A stretch of DNA of 64,000 nt. Source: an uncultured Bacteroidota bacterium (GTDB lineage Bacteria; Bacteroidota; Bacteroidia; Chitinophagales; Chitinophagaceae). The stretch is from contig CAIQQR010000130.1 in assembly GCA_903874055.1 (NCBI GenBank), forward strand, positions 22,750 through 86,749, in the 5' to 3' direction. A program made the position numbers and the translations under genes. The notes under the pieces were generated by a model. The model was given only the letters and a program-made list of their open reading frames with translations, was not told where the DNA came from and made no database searches. This document shows, piece by piece, positions 7,335-15,928 of this stretch (within the stretch, counting starts at the first letter, position 1; every line of letters starts with the position of its first letter).

Positions 7335-8606
7335 TTAAATTAAATTTTCGTTTCCAAAATAAGGTTGCAATACTTTAGGCAAAGCAATGCCAGCCTCGGT
7401 TTGATAGTTTTCAACGATGGCTGCAAAAATTCTTGGCAAGGCCAATGAACTTCCATTTAAAGAGTGTGCGAATTGAATTTTTCCATCTGCATCTTTAAAT
7501 CGACACTTCATTCTGTAAGTTTGATACGCTTGGAAATTACTTACACTACTTACTTCTAACCATCTTTCCTGCGCAGCGCTATATACTTCAAAATCATAAG
7601 TAATAGCAGATGCAAATCCCATGTCTCCACCACATAATCTTAGGATACGATATTGTAAGCCTAGACTGATTAATAATTTTTCAACATGCGCTACCATCTC
7701 GTCTAATACAAGGTCGCTTTTATCTGGATGTACTATTTGAATGATTTCTACCTTCTCAAATTGATGCACTCTGTTCAACCCGCGAACATCTTTCCCAAAA
7801 CTTCCCGCCTCTCTTCTAAAACATGGAGAGTAGGCAGTCATTTGAATTGGCAAATCTGCTTCCTTTAAAACAGTATCACGAAACACATTAGTAACAGGCA
7901 CTTCGGCAGTAGGGATTAAATAAAAATCATCCTCGGTAGCATGGTACATTTGACCCTCTTTGTCTGGTAATTGACCAGTAGCAAATGCCGAAGCTGCATT
8001 CACCATAAAAGGAGGAAGATATTCAGTATATCCGGCAGCTGTATTAAAATCTAAAAAATATTGAGTCAATACTCTTTGGAATTTAGCGCCTTTGCCAATA
8101 TATAAAGGGAAGCCGCTTCCTGTTATTTTAGCCCCGGTTTCAAAATCTACTAAATTGTATTTTTTAATTAAATCCCAATGCGCTTCTGCTCCATTTGGAA
8201 GTGTTGGCGTGCTTCCACCTTGTCTTACTACTTCATTTTCTTCGGGTGTTTTTCCCAGTGGTACTAAATCATGAGGCAGGTTAGGGAACTGCACAATTAA
8301 TAATTGGAGATTGGCTTCTACTTCGGCCATCTTTTCTTTTAAAGGTTCCAATTGTTTTTTCCAATCCGCAACCTCATTTTTCAAAGCCTCGGCTTTATCC
8401 TTTTCACCCTTAGCCATGAACCCACCAATTTCCTTGGAAGCCGCATTTACTTTGGATTGAAGTTCATCAAAAGCTGCTTGTAATTGCTTTCTTTGATCAT
8501 CTACTGCAATCACTTCGTCCACTAAATCAACATTAGCAAAGTGCTTGATTGCCAATTTCTTTTTTGCCAAATCGGTATTTTGACGCAAGAAGTTTACCTG
8601 TAACAT
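7335..8606 (-). CDS. serS: Seryl-tRNA synthetase
   Basis: SerRS charges tRNA-Ser with serine in the cytosol. The 423-residue product has the N-terminal coiled-coil arm (about 30-100, rich in Lys/Glu heptads), class II motif 2 (FRREAGSFGKDVRGLNRVHQF) and motif 3 (NGSSLALPRIFAAIVENYQ). The ORF track starts at a TTG six codons earlier; the ATG at 8606 gives MLQVNFLRQNTDL, the normal SerRS start. A TATCTTTG box lies just upstream. The gene is alone, convergent with the ECF unit across a shared terminator and divergent from the small hypothetical gene at 8691. Confidence 0.98.
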   Translation of the reverse strand: MLQVNFLRQNTDLAKKKLAIKHFANVDLVDEVIAVDDQRKQLQAAFDELQSKVNAASKEIGGFMAKGEKDKAEALKNEVADWKKQLEPLKEKMAEVEANLQLLIVQFPNLPHDLVPLGKTPEENEVVRQGGSTPTLPNGAEAHWDLIKKYNLVDFETGAKITGSGFPLYIGKGAKFQRVLTQYFLDFNTAAGYTEYLPPFMVNAASAFATGQLPDKEGQMYHATEDDFYLIPTAEVPVTNVFRDTVLKEADLPIQMTAYSPCFRREAGSFGKDVRGLNRVHQFEKVEIIQIVHPDKSDLVLDEMVAHVEKLLISLGLQYRILRLCGGDMGFASAITYDFEVYSAAQERWLEVSSVSNFQAYQTYRMKCRFKDADGKIQFAHSLNGSSLALPRIFAAIVENYQTEAGIALPKVLQPYFGNENLI

Positions 8607-8621
8607 AAATGCAAATTTTGG

Positions 8622-8629
8622 CAAAGATA
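8622..8629 (-). promoter_or_regulatory. -7 box (TATCTTTG) of serS
   Basis: The minus strand reads TATCTTTG, an exact TAnnTTTG match, 15 bp upstream of the chosen serS ATG. This also supports rejecting the upstream TTG start, which would overlap the box. Confidence 0.55.
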
Positions 8630-8661
8630 ATCAAACCATCCTACTACGCCTATATATCCCC

Positions 8662-8669
8662 TACCTTTG
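8662..8669 (+). promoter_or_regulatory. -7 box (TACCTTTG) of the 8691 gene
   Basis: An exact TAnnTTTG match lies 21 bp upstream of the ATG at 8691. With the serS box 33 bp away on the other strand it forms a compact divergent promoter pair. Confidence 0.55.
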
Positions 8670-8690
8670 CTGAAAATTTGACATAATAAA

Positions 8691-9038
8691 ATGGCCAATA
8701 TACAAGACGATTTACAGACAAGATGGTGGAATTTGGAGAAGAAATTGATGGACCAATTTGGGAAAAAGCCTGATACCGAAGCGGTTTTATTCCTCATTGG
8801 ATTACAAGAGACTGGTTTTATAAGAGAAAAAATAACCAAAGAGCAAAAACAGGACCTAATGCATATTGCTATTTGTAGCATTCTGTCTCCAAGTGGTTAT
8901 TATTTGCTGGAAGGAAAGGATGATGAGGGCTGGCCTCATTTTAAACAACTAAAACAACTTCCTGTGATGAATTTGATGGAGCAAGAGGTTCTCCTAAAAG
9001 AGCATATTTTGCTGTATTTTGATAATATTAGGTATTAG
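8691..9038 (+). CDS. Conserved small protein of unknown function
   Basis: This 115-residue soluble protein (MANIQDDLQTRWWNLEKKL) is rich in helix-forming residues and has no signal peptide, membrane segment or known motif. It resembles uncharacterised proteins I associate with Bacteroidota. It has its own TACCTTTG promoter box and its composition fits its neighbours. The next gene, gcvH, begins 56 bp downstream, so the two could be co-transcribed. I cannot assign a function. Confidence 0.7.
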   Translation: MANIQDDLQTRWWNLEKKLMDQFGKKPDTEAVLFLIGLQETGFIREKITKEQKQDLMHIAICSILSPSGYYLLEGKDDEGWPHFKQLKQLPVMNLMEQEVLLKEHILLYFDNIRY

Positions 9039-9093
9039 CAGATTGGTTTTTTAGCGTTTTTAATGGATATTTGCAATAATAAAAACAGCACCT

Positions 9094-9471
9094 ATGCAAT
9101 TCCCTGCCGAATTACGTTACACAAAAGATCATGAGTGGATTAAATTAGATGGTACAACTGCTACCATTGGTATTACTGATTTTGCACAAAGCGAGTTAGG
9201 AGATATCGTTTATTTAGACATTAACACTGTTGGAAAAAGTTTAGCAGCAGAAGCTGTATTTGGAACTGTAGAAGCAGTTAAAACGGTGAGTGATTTATTT
9301 TTGCCAATGGCAGGAACCATCTTGGAAGTAAACCCAGCACTTACCTCAAATCCTGAATTAGTGAATTCAGATCCATACGGCGCAGGTTGGATGGTGAAGG
9401 TAACTGTTAACAATGCAGCTGATTTTGAAGGATTAATGAATAGCGAAGCATACGCAAGCTTAGTACACTAA
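9094..9471 (+). CDS. gcvH: Glycine cleavage system H protein
   Basis: GcvH is the lipoyl-carrying shuttle of the glycine cleavage system, passing the aminomethyl group between the P, T and L proteins in the cytosol. The 125-residue product has the whole family fold: [12 protein letters not shown] at the start, [12 protein letters not shown], and the lipoylation site K63 in VEAVKTVSD. The C-terminal GWMVKVTV strand is intact. The other gcv genes are not in the window. It leads a tight run with a VanZ-like gene 5 bp downstream, then MarR and a glycosidase-fold gene. The link to those genes looks positional rather than functional. Confidence 0.97.
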   Translation: MQFPAELRYTKDHEWIKLDGTTATIGITDFAQSELGDIVYLDINTVGKSLAAEAVFGTVEAVKTVSDLFLPMAGTILEVNPALTSNPELVNSDPYGAGWMVKVTVNNAADFEGLMNSEAYASLVH

Positions 9472-9476
9472 TTTAA

Positions 9477-9872
9477 ATGTCAATAAAAACATTTATTTGG
9501 GTTGTAGCAGAAATTGTAATTGTATTCATTTTATTGAGTTTACCAGGAAACAGTTTTCATACACAATCCAAATGGTTTGGCAATTTCCCTATAGACAAAC
9601 TAGTGCACGTTTGCTTGTTTGGATCATTGTCCTTTTCGTTTTTCTTTCATTTTGAAAGAACCAATTACAGACAATTAAAAACAGTAAGGGCAAAAGCAAT
9701 TGTGTTAATTTTTTGTATTGTTTACGGAATAGGTATGGAATTTTATCAAAAATATTTTGTTCCAACCAGAGGCTTTGAAGTAAATGATATGGTTGCAGAT
9801 GCAGTGGGAGCAATACTTGCTTTGCCTTTATTCAACTGGCTTAATAAAAAAATCCTTAGGAAGCATTCATAA
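9477..9872 (+). CDS. VanZ-like membrane protein
   Basis: This 131-residue integral membrane protein has about four transmembrane segments. It shows the VanZ-like signature: a conserved KLVHVCLFG after the first helix, and GMEFYQKYFVPTRGFEVNDMVADAVGAILA before the last one. VanZ in enterococci gives low-level teicoplanin resistance, but most VanZ-like proteins have no known role. The start ATG is 5 bp after the gcvH stop and the stop is 3 bp before the MarR gene, so it is part of one operon. I would not infer antibiotic resistance from it. Confidence 0.85.
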   Translation: MSIKTFIWVVAEIVIVFILLSLPGNSFHTQSKWFGNFPIDKLVHVCLFGSLSFSFFFHFERTNYRQLKTVRAKAIVLIFCIVYGIGMEFYQKYFVPTRGFEVNDMVADAVGAILALPLFNWLNKKILRKHS

Positions 9873-9875
9873 TTA

Positions 9876-10337
9876 ATGGGAATAGAAAAAGATATACAAC
9901 AACCAAATTTTAGAAATGAATACCAAAAAATGGGTATTAACTTGTTGTATACAGCCAATTGGTTGAATGAGAATATTGGCAAATTTTTAGAACAGGAGGA
10001 AATCACTCAGCAACAATATAATATCTTAAGAATTTTGCGTGGAAGCGAAGTACCATTGAGCACCTTGCAAATTAGAGAACGCATGTTAGACAAAATGAGT
10101 GATACAAGTAGAATTGTTGATCGTTTAATTATTAAAGAATTAGTTGCAAAATCTACCTGCCCTACCGATAAAAGACTGGTGGACATAACGCTTACTATTA
10201 AAGGTTATGCGTTGGTTGAAAAATTAGATCAACTAAATGATCAAATTGATGGACTATTAAAAGGTGTCACAGAAAACGAAGCTAAAACCATCAATGAAAT
10301 TTTGGATAAGCTTCGCTCCAGTGTCGAAAAAAAATAA
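9876..10337 (+). CDS. MarR-family transcriptional regulator
   Basis: This 153-residue winged-helix regulator has an N-terminal dimerisation helix, the helix-turn-helix around ITQQQYNILRILRGSEVPLSTLQIRERM, a recognition helix MSDTSRIVDRLIIKELV, and a wing with CPTDKRLVDITLTIKG, all typical of MarR. C-terminal helices complete the dimer interface. MarR proteins usually repress nearby genes until a small phenolic or other ligand binds. Its operon partners are the VanZ-like gene and the downstream glycosidase-fold gene. No clear palindrome was seen in the short gaps around it, so its target may be elsewhere. Confidence 0.93.
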   Translation: MGIEKDIQQPNFRNEYQKMGINLLYTANWLNENIGKFLEQEEITQQQYNILRILRGSEVPLSTLQIRERMLDKMSDTSRIVDRLIIKELVAKSTCPTDKRLVDITLTIKGYALVEKLDQLNDQIDGLLKGVTENEAKTINEILDKLRSSVEKK

Positions 10338-10356
10338 ATAAAATAATTAAAGTATA

Positions 10357-11820
10357 ATGCGTTTTATCTTAAGCTTGCTTGGACTAATATGTTATTTAAA
10401 TTTAACAGCCCAACCTTCGTTAACGAATAAAAATGTTTTTGAATTTAGAGGAGTATGGGTGGCTACTGTTGTTAATATTGATTGGCCAAGCAAAGCAGGG
10501 CTAAGCAATGATTTACAAAAAAAAGAGTTTATTGATTTACTTGAAATGCACCAAAAGAATGGCATGAACGCTATTATCATGCAAGTGCGACCTGCAGGAG
10601 ATGCGCTTTACCCTTCCACCTTGGAACCTTGGAGCGAATATTTGACAGGTAAACAAGGATTACCTCCTTCCCCTTTTTATGATCCGCTTATGTTTATGAT
10701 TACGGAAACACATAAACGAGGCATGGAATTTCATGCTTGGATAAATCCTTATCGAGCTGTTTTTAATACCAAGAAATCAAGTGTTGCACCTAATCATCTT
10801 ACTAAAACGCACCCAAACTGGTTTGTTGAATACGATAACAAAAAAATATTTAACCCAGGGCTTCCAGAAGTATGGCAACATACCAACCGAGTAGTAAGAG
10901 ACCTTATTTCAAGATATGATATAGATGCAGTTCATTTAGACGATTATTTTTATCCTTATAAAGTACCAGGAAAAGAATTTAATGACGAAGCCACTTATAA
11001 AAAATATAATCGTGGATTAAATAAAGATGATTGGAGAAGAAGTAATTGTGATACCATCATCAAACAAATATCTGCAACCATTCATAATATTAAACCTGGA
11101 GTACAATTTGGAATTAGTCCATTTGGAGTTTGGAGAAATAAATCAAAAGACCCGAGTGGAAGTAATACAAAAGCAGGAGTAACTAATTACGATGATTTAT
11201 ATGCTGATATTATGTTATGGTTACAAAAAGGATGGATTGATTATGTGATTCCACAATTGTATTGGGAACACGGTCACCCTCTTGCGGACTATGATGAATT
11301 GGTAAATTGGTGGAATCAACATAATTACAATCGTAACTTGTATATTGGTCATGGAGTTTATCGAGCAGGCAGTAGCCCTGCTTGGAGAAATGGATCAGAG
11401 ATTCCCTATCAGATTAAGCAATTAAGAACTTTAAAAAATACTAGAGGTAGCGCTTATTTTAGCAGCGTAAACTTTAAAAACAATCCAAACCATTGGAGTG
11501 ATAGTTTGCAAAATCATTATTACAAAAAACCAGCTTTGCAGCCTACTATGCCATGGTTAGTACAATATGAAGTTACTACCCCTATTGTAAATAAAAAATC
11601 TGAAAAAAACTATCAGATCGAAAATATCGATAATAAAAAAGTTAAGCAATTAGCCATTTTAAGTCTTAGTAATAAAGAGTATGCAGTTGAAGCCATCATT
11701 CCTGGTGATACAAAGTTTGTTAACTTAAATGCATTGGGTATAGAAAAGCAAGCAAATACCCAATATTGGTTAGTCGCAGTTGGAATGCAAAATCAATTAA
11801 GCAAACTAGTTGCTTTATAA
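10357..11820 (+). CDS. Family 10-like glycosidase (GHL10/DUF187), secreted
   Basis: This 487-residue protein has a Sec signal peptide (MRFILSLLGLICYLNLTAQ) and a TIM-barrel GHL10 domain. Family marks are FRGVWVATVVNIDWPS near the N-terminus, FHAWINPYRAVFN, AVHLDDYFYPY, FGISPFGVWRNKSKDP and DYVIPQLYWEHG. Proteins of this family are predicted glycoside hydrolases linked to cell-wall or surface glycans in Bacteroidota; the substrate is not settled. A C-terminal region of about 90 residues (beta-rich) may be an Ig-like module. It is the last gene of the gcvH-vanZ-marR run, 19 bp after marR, and ends convergent with kup. Confidence 0.88.
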   Translation: MRFILSLLGLICYLNLTAQPSLTNKNVFEFRGVWVATVVNIDWPSKAGLSNDLQKKEFIDLLEMHQKNGMNAIIMQVRPAGDALYPSTLEPWSEYLTGKQGLPPSPFYDPLMFMITETHKRGMEFHAWINPYRAVFNTKKSSVAPNHLTKTHPNWFVEYDNKKIFNPGLPEVWQHTNRVVRDLISRYDIDAVHLDDYFYPYKVPGKEFNDEATYKKYNRGLNKDDWRRSNCDTIIKQISATIHNIKPGVQFGISPFGVWRNKSKDPSGSNTKAGVTNYDDLYADIMLWLQKGWIDYVIPQLYWEHGHPLADYDELVNWWNQHNYNRNLYIGHGVYRAGSSPAWRNGSEIPYQIKQLRTLKNTRGSAYFSSVNFKNNPNHWSDSLQNHYYKKPALQPTMPWLVQYEVTTPIVNKKSEKNYQIENIDNKKVKQLAILSLSNKEYAVEAIIPGDTKFVNLNALGIEKQANTQYWLVAVGMQNQLSKLVAL

Positions 11821-11845
11821 GAATAATTAGAAATTAAATTTATTG

Positions 11846-13819
11846 CTAATTATCAAATACCCTTCTCAAAGGCAGGTTCTCATTCGCTTTAATAATTAAT
11901 GGCACATGCTCTACAATGGTCATGTCATTATCCAATCCGAATGCTTTTTGATCGCTTTGTGAAAAATGTTTGATATTAAAGTAAGTATCCATAATAAAGT
12001 CTTCTCTTATGGAAAGTTCATTTTCGATACTAAAGAAGCTTTCGATAATTACATACGTGATATCTGCATGGAAATCTTTACTTTTTAAAGATTCATATTT
12101 ACTGTAGATACCTAATTCATGTGTCTCATTTAACTCTTGCATTACCTTCTTAAATAACACATTCACTCTTGGTTGAATTCTGAAACCTAATTTAAAATCA
12201 ACACGCATTACTTTATCATCCACCAATTCTCTAACTGAATATTCCATTCCATAAGGTGAGTCTGTACGATCAATATGAATGAACCAATAAATATCTGCGC
12301 GCTTAGGTTTACGATTCAAAATGGAATCAATAATTCGGTGCTCCATTTCACGATGATTATTTGCCTTGGTCAAATACACTAAATGAGTAGCATATTTGGG
12401 AATATCCTTATCTGCACTTAATTCAACCATAGCGTCTAAATGATCTTTGATTTTGACAAAGTCTAAATAACGATTGGCAATTTTTCGCGCGCGATGCCAA
12501 ATCATCATTACAAAAATCATACTTAATGAAAACACAAATGTGATATAGCTTTCTTTTACTTTAATAATATTGGCAATGAAAAATGAAATCTCTACTACGC
12601 TAAATATTAAAATGATAATAGCAACAACCGATTGACTCCATCTTTTCACATTCAACATATAAAAATTCATCAAAATGGTGGTCATGATCATAGTAATGAT
12701 AATGGAGAAACCGTAAGCTGCTTCCATATGTTCACTCTTTCTAAAAAAGAATAACATAGTAATACAACCCGCCCATAATAATAAATTTAAACTTGGGATA
12801 TAGATTTGCCCTTTTTGATCTGTAGGAAATTTAATGGTTACACGTGGCCAAAAGTTTAAGCTGATTGCTTCAGAGATTAAGGTAAATGAACCACTAATCA
12901 AGGCTTGGCTAGCAATAATGGCAGCAACTGTAGCAATACAAATACCAGCCAATAAAAACCAATGTGGCATTAATTCATAAAAAGGATTCAACCCTTCCAT
13001 TGGTTGACCGATATGAGCAATTAACCAAGCACCTTGACCCATATAATTAATTACTAGCGCTGTTTTGACGAACATCCAACTTACTTGAATGTTTTGACGA
13101 CCACAGTGGCCTAAATCACTGTACAATGCCTCCGCTCCCGTAGTGCAAAGGAAAACTGCTCCTAATAACCAAAAGCCATTTGGGTAATGCACCAACAAGT
13201 CATACGCATAATAAGGGTTCAAGGATTTTAAAATTTCAGCATGATGTATTACCTGCAAAAATCCTAATATCAAAATCATGGAAAACCAAATCAACATAAT
13301 AGGACCAAATGCAAATCCTACGATTTTAGTGCCAAAACGTTGAAAGAAAAACAATAATGAAATGATGGCCATTACAATACCCACCGTTAAATTGTTACCG
13401 GGTACGATAATATTTTCCAATCCACGAACACCACCCAAACCTTCCACCGCAGATGCAACAGAAATTGGTGGCGTAATCATACCATCGGCCAAAAGCATTG
13501 CTGCACCAATGATTGCGGGCACATAAACCCATTTTACATATCTTCTTATTAAAGCAAAAAGAGAGAATATTCCTCCCTCTCCTCTATTGTCTGCTCTTAA
13601 TGTTAAGAAAACATATTTAAAAGTAGTTTGTAAAGTTAAAGTCCAAAACACACAAGAGATAGCGCCATACACCAATTGTTCTGTAATTACTTTATGATTG
13701 ATAATGGATTTGAAAACATATAAAGGAGAAGTTCCGATATCTCCATAAATAATTCCTAATGTAACGATTAATCCTGCTACAGAAAGTTTGTGGGCATGCC
13801 CACTAGTTGTATGTGCCAT
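11846..13819 (-). CDS. kup: KUP-family potassium uptake protein
   Basis: This 657-residue inner-membrane K+ uptake protein has the KUP/HAK/KT layout: about 12 transmembrane helices in the first 430 residues, then a cytosolic C-terminal domain. The start YGDIGTSPLYVFKS is diagnostic, as are RADNRGEGGIFSLFAL, GAEALYSDLGHCGRQNIQ and ALISGSFTLISEAISLNFWPR. It imports K+ by proton symport. It stands alone: convergent with the glycosidase, with a 16-bp hairpin in the 114-bp gap upstream of its start. Length and motifs are complete, with no sign of damage. Confidence 0.97.
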   Translation of the reverse strand: MAHTTSGHAHKLSVAGLIVTLGIIYGDIGTSPLYVFKSIINHKVITEQLVYGAISCVFWTLTLQTTFKYVFLTLRADNRGEGGIFSLFALIRRYVKWVYVPAIIGAAMLLADGMITPPISVASAVEGLGGVRGLENIIVPGNNLTVGIVMAIISLLFFFQRFGTKIVGFAFGPIMLIWFSMILILGFLQVIHHAEILKSLNPYYAYDLLVHYPNGFWLLGAVFLCTTGAEALYSDLGHCGRQNIQVSWMFVKTALVINYMGQGAWLIAHIGQPMEGLNPFYELMPHWFLLAGICIATVAAIIASQALISGSFTLISEAISLNFWPRVTIKFPTDQKGQIYIPSLNLLLWAGCITMLFFFRKSEHMEAAYGFSIIITMIMTTILMNFYMLNVKRWSQSVVAIIILIFSVVEISFFIANIIKVKESYITFVFSLSMIFVMMIWHRARKIANRYLDFVKIKDHLDAMVELSADKDIPKYATHLVYLTKANNHREMEHRIIDSILNRKPKRADIYWFIHIDRTDSPYGMEYSVRELVDDKVMRVDFKLGFRIQPRVNVLFKKVMQELNETHELGIYSKYESLKSKDFHADITYVIIESFFSIENELSIREDFIMDTYFNIKHFSQSDQKAFGLDNDMTIVEHVPLIIKANENLPLRRVFDN

Positions 13820-13876
13820 GAAGGTTTTTGATTGGAAGACAAAGTTTATAAAAATTATATAAACAAAGTGTCTACT

Positions 13877-13915
13877 TGGTAAATATTTTATAAGTTTTTT
13901 ATAAAATATTTACCC
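13877..13915. repeat. AT-rich perfect hairpin between SRPBCC gene and kup
   Basis: GGTAAATATTTTATAA (13878-13893) pairs perfectly with TTATAAAATATTTACC (13899-13914) around a 5-nt loop: a 16-bp stem. It lies after the stop of the 13934 gene and about 60 bp before kup on the same strand. There is no GC-rich core or T-tract, so it is atypical as a terminator; it may be an operator or leader hairpin for kup. Confidence 0.7.
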
Positions 13916-13933
13916 TACTCATTTTCCCAAAAA

Positions 13934-14413
13934 CTAAGGCTTGTAAGTACCAAACATCTTTTCTACTGCTTGGAATCGAAAATCAAAAATTCCCTGAAGT
14001 TGTTTTTTGACTAAAATTACTTGAGCAATGTCCCCTAAAAAACCCAATGAAATTTTATAATGTACAATATCCTCCATACAAACTCCACCCGGAATTGCCT
14101 TAAAATGGTGTTGATGATGCCAAAGGCTATAAGGTCCAAATCTTTGTTCATCTACAAAATACTTCCCGTCTTCCACATGAGTAATTTCTGTCATCCAATA
14201 CATTGGGATGCCCAATAAAGGACTCACCGTATATTCAATAATCTGCCCTGCATACATTTTTTCACCATGATGCTTACTAATAATATTAAACCCCATGTGT
14301 TGAGGAGTGATTTTTGCAAGGTTTGCTGGACTACTAAAAAAATCCCAGGCTTGATCCAAGCTAATGGGTAAATTTTGAACGGTGTGGAGGCTATATACTT
14401 TTGACATATCCAT
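13934..14413 (-). CDS. SRPBCC-family (START-like) protein
   Basis: This is a soluble protein of about 159 residues with the helix-grip (SRPBCC) fold: LPISLDQAWDFFSSPANLAKITP at the start, a central beta-sheet (MYWMTEITHVEDGKYFVDEQ, GPYSLWHHQHHF), and a long C-terminal helix. Relatives are annotated as cell-division-inhibitor-like or ligand-binding proteins; the ligand is unknown. The ORF track begins at a TTG at 14431; ATG codons at 14413 (MDMSKV) and 14407 (MSKV) are better. It is divergent from the lipoprotein gene at 14493 and upstream of kup, separated by the AT-rich hairpin. Confidence 0.82.
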   Translation of the reverse strand: MDMSKVYSLHTVQNLPISLDQAWDFFSSPANLAKITPQHMGFNIISKHHGEKMYAGQIIEYTVSPLLGIPMYWMTEITHVEDGKYFVDEQRFGPYSLWHHQHHFKAIPGGVCMEDIVHYKISLGFLGDIAQVILVKKQLQGIFDFRFQAVEKMFGTYKP

Positions 14414-14479
14414 ATAACAACGAATTTGCAATTAAGTTGTGCCTAAATCTAAGAAAGTGGGGAATTGAAATAATCTGAC

Positions 14480-14487
14480 TAAGTTTG
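14480..14487 (+). promoter_or_regulatory. -7 box (TAAGTTTG) immediately before the 14493 start
   Basis: An exact TAnnTTTG match ends only 5 bp before the ATG at 14493. Transcription would begin at or next to the start codon, implying a leaderless mRNA if this box is used. A second ATG follows at 14496. Confidence 0.5.
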
Positions 14488-14492
14488 CAAAT

Positions 14493-15911
14493 ATGATGAG
14501 AAGCCTCTTAAGACTCCCTAATTTGTGCAAAGTTATATTTGCTCTTTACATGATTCAAGCATTGGTATCATGTGCAAATATTGTTCCTCCAAGTGGCGGT
14601 CCTAGAGATAGCATTCCTCCTTATCGAATTTTCGCAAGACCTAAAGATTCTGCAACAAATATTCAACCAAAAGAAATCATTATTGCATTTAATGAATATA
14701 TAGCTACTACCAATATTCAAGAGAATTTAGTGGTAAATCCTTCTATTAAAAATACTCCATTAATTGAATCTAAATTAAATACTGTTCGTATTCGATTAAG
14801 TGATTCCTTAAGTGCCAATACCACTTATCGAATACAATTTGGTACAGCAATAAGAGATGTGAATGAAGGAAATATTGCTCAGGATTTTTCCTACGTTTTT
14901 AGCACAGGAAATCAAATTGATTCAGGAAAATTACAAGGTACCGTTAAATTGGCTGAAACAGGAAGGGTGGACAGTACTTTGATTGTTGTTTTGCAACCCA
15001 AAGAAAATGATTCAGCAATTTTTAAAAACAAACCTTTATACTATGCTAAATTAAATAGCAAAGGGAAATTTGCTTTTGATTTTTTACCTTTCAAACAGTT
15101 TAATATTTTTGTTATTCCTAATGACTACAATAAAAAGTACGACGACAGTACAAAGTACTTTGCATTTGGAGAAACACCCGTTACTGTAGCTAGAAATCAA
15201 GACTCCATTAGGTTATATGCTTTTCAAGCCTATCCAAAAGGTGAAAAGAAAAGAACTACAAATAACAAACAAGCAAAAAGAAATGCACCCATTTTAAAAT
15301 TCTTAAGAAATTTAGATGGTAAGGAACAAGATTTATTACACCCTTTACAATTTGTTTTTGATTTGCCTGTACATTTAAATGATAGCTTCCCAATTTTACT
15401 TACAGATACCTTTAATAAACCTGTCAACCACTTTATTGTAAGAATTGATTCAGCTAATGCAAATACAGTCTCTATTGAATATCCTTGGGTGGCAAGCACA
15501 CCATTTCATTTGATTGTACCACAACATGCAGTGAACGATAGCTTACAAAATTTCCTTACTAAAGCAGATACTTTATCCTTTATAACCAAACCCAACACGG
15601 CTTATGGATCCTGTTTAATAAGAATCAACGGATATGAAAATTTTAAAAATCCAATGCTACTATTTACACAGGAAGACAAAGTGAAATTCAAATTTAACAT
15701 ACAACAAAACTTATTGAATATTGCGCAATTACCCCCTGGCGAATTTCAATTAAAAATTTTGGAGGATGCTAATAATAATGGAAGCTGGGATACTGGAAAA
15801 TATGGATTTGGTAATGCTCCCAAACAACCAGAAAAAGTTTGGATACTCCCCTATAAATTGAATATTAGAGCAGATTGGGAAAATGAATTGAATATTACTA
15901 TTAATAAGTAA
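14493..15911 (+). CDS. Lipoprotein with SbsA Ig-like (Big_5) domain
   Basis: This 472-residue lipoprotein has a signal peptide ending in the lipobox LVSC (Cys near residue 27), followed by ANIVPPSGGPRDSIPP, a hallmark of a widespread Bacteroidota family. An SbsA Ig-like domain follows (about 50-145, with PKEIIIAFNEYI and SANTTYRIQFGTAIRDVNEGN). The C-terminal half is beta-rich and ends in an outer-surface-like module with EDANNNGSWDTGKYGFG. It probably sits on the periplasmic or outer leaflet; its function is unknown. The recR gene starts 17 bp downstream, so they may share a transcript. Confidence 0.85.
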   Translation: MMRSLLRLPNLCKVIFALYMIQALVSCANIVPPSGGPRDSIPPYRIFARPKDSATNIQPKEIIIAFNEYIATTNIQENLVVNPSIKNTPLIESKLNTVRIRLSDSLSANTTYRIQFGTAIRDVNEGNIAQDFSYVFSTGNQIDSGKLQGTVKLAETGRVDSTLIVVLQPKENDSAIFKNKPLYYAKLNSKGKFAFDFLPFKQFNIFVIPNDYNKKYDDSTKYFAFGETPVTVARNQDSIRLYAFQAYPKGEKKRTTNNKQAKRNAPILKFLRNLDGKEQDLLHPLQFVFDLPVHLNDSFPILLTDTFNKPVNHFIVRIDSANANTVSIEYPWVASTPFHLIVPQHAVNDSLQNFLTKADTLSFITKPNTAYGSCLIRINGYENFKNPMLLFTQEDKVKFKFNIQQNLLNIAQLPPGEFQLKILEDANNNGSWDTGKYGFGNAPKQPEKVWILPYKLNIRADWENELNITINK

Positions 15912-15928
15912 TTTTACACTTTCACAAC

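Noticed and set aside
9477-9872. VanZ-like protein as an antibiotic-resistance gene
   Set aside because: Only the broad VanZ-like fold is seen; no van cluster is present and most members have no resistance role.
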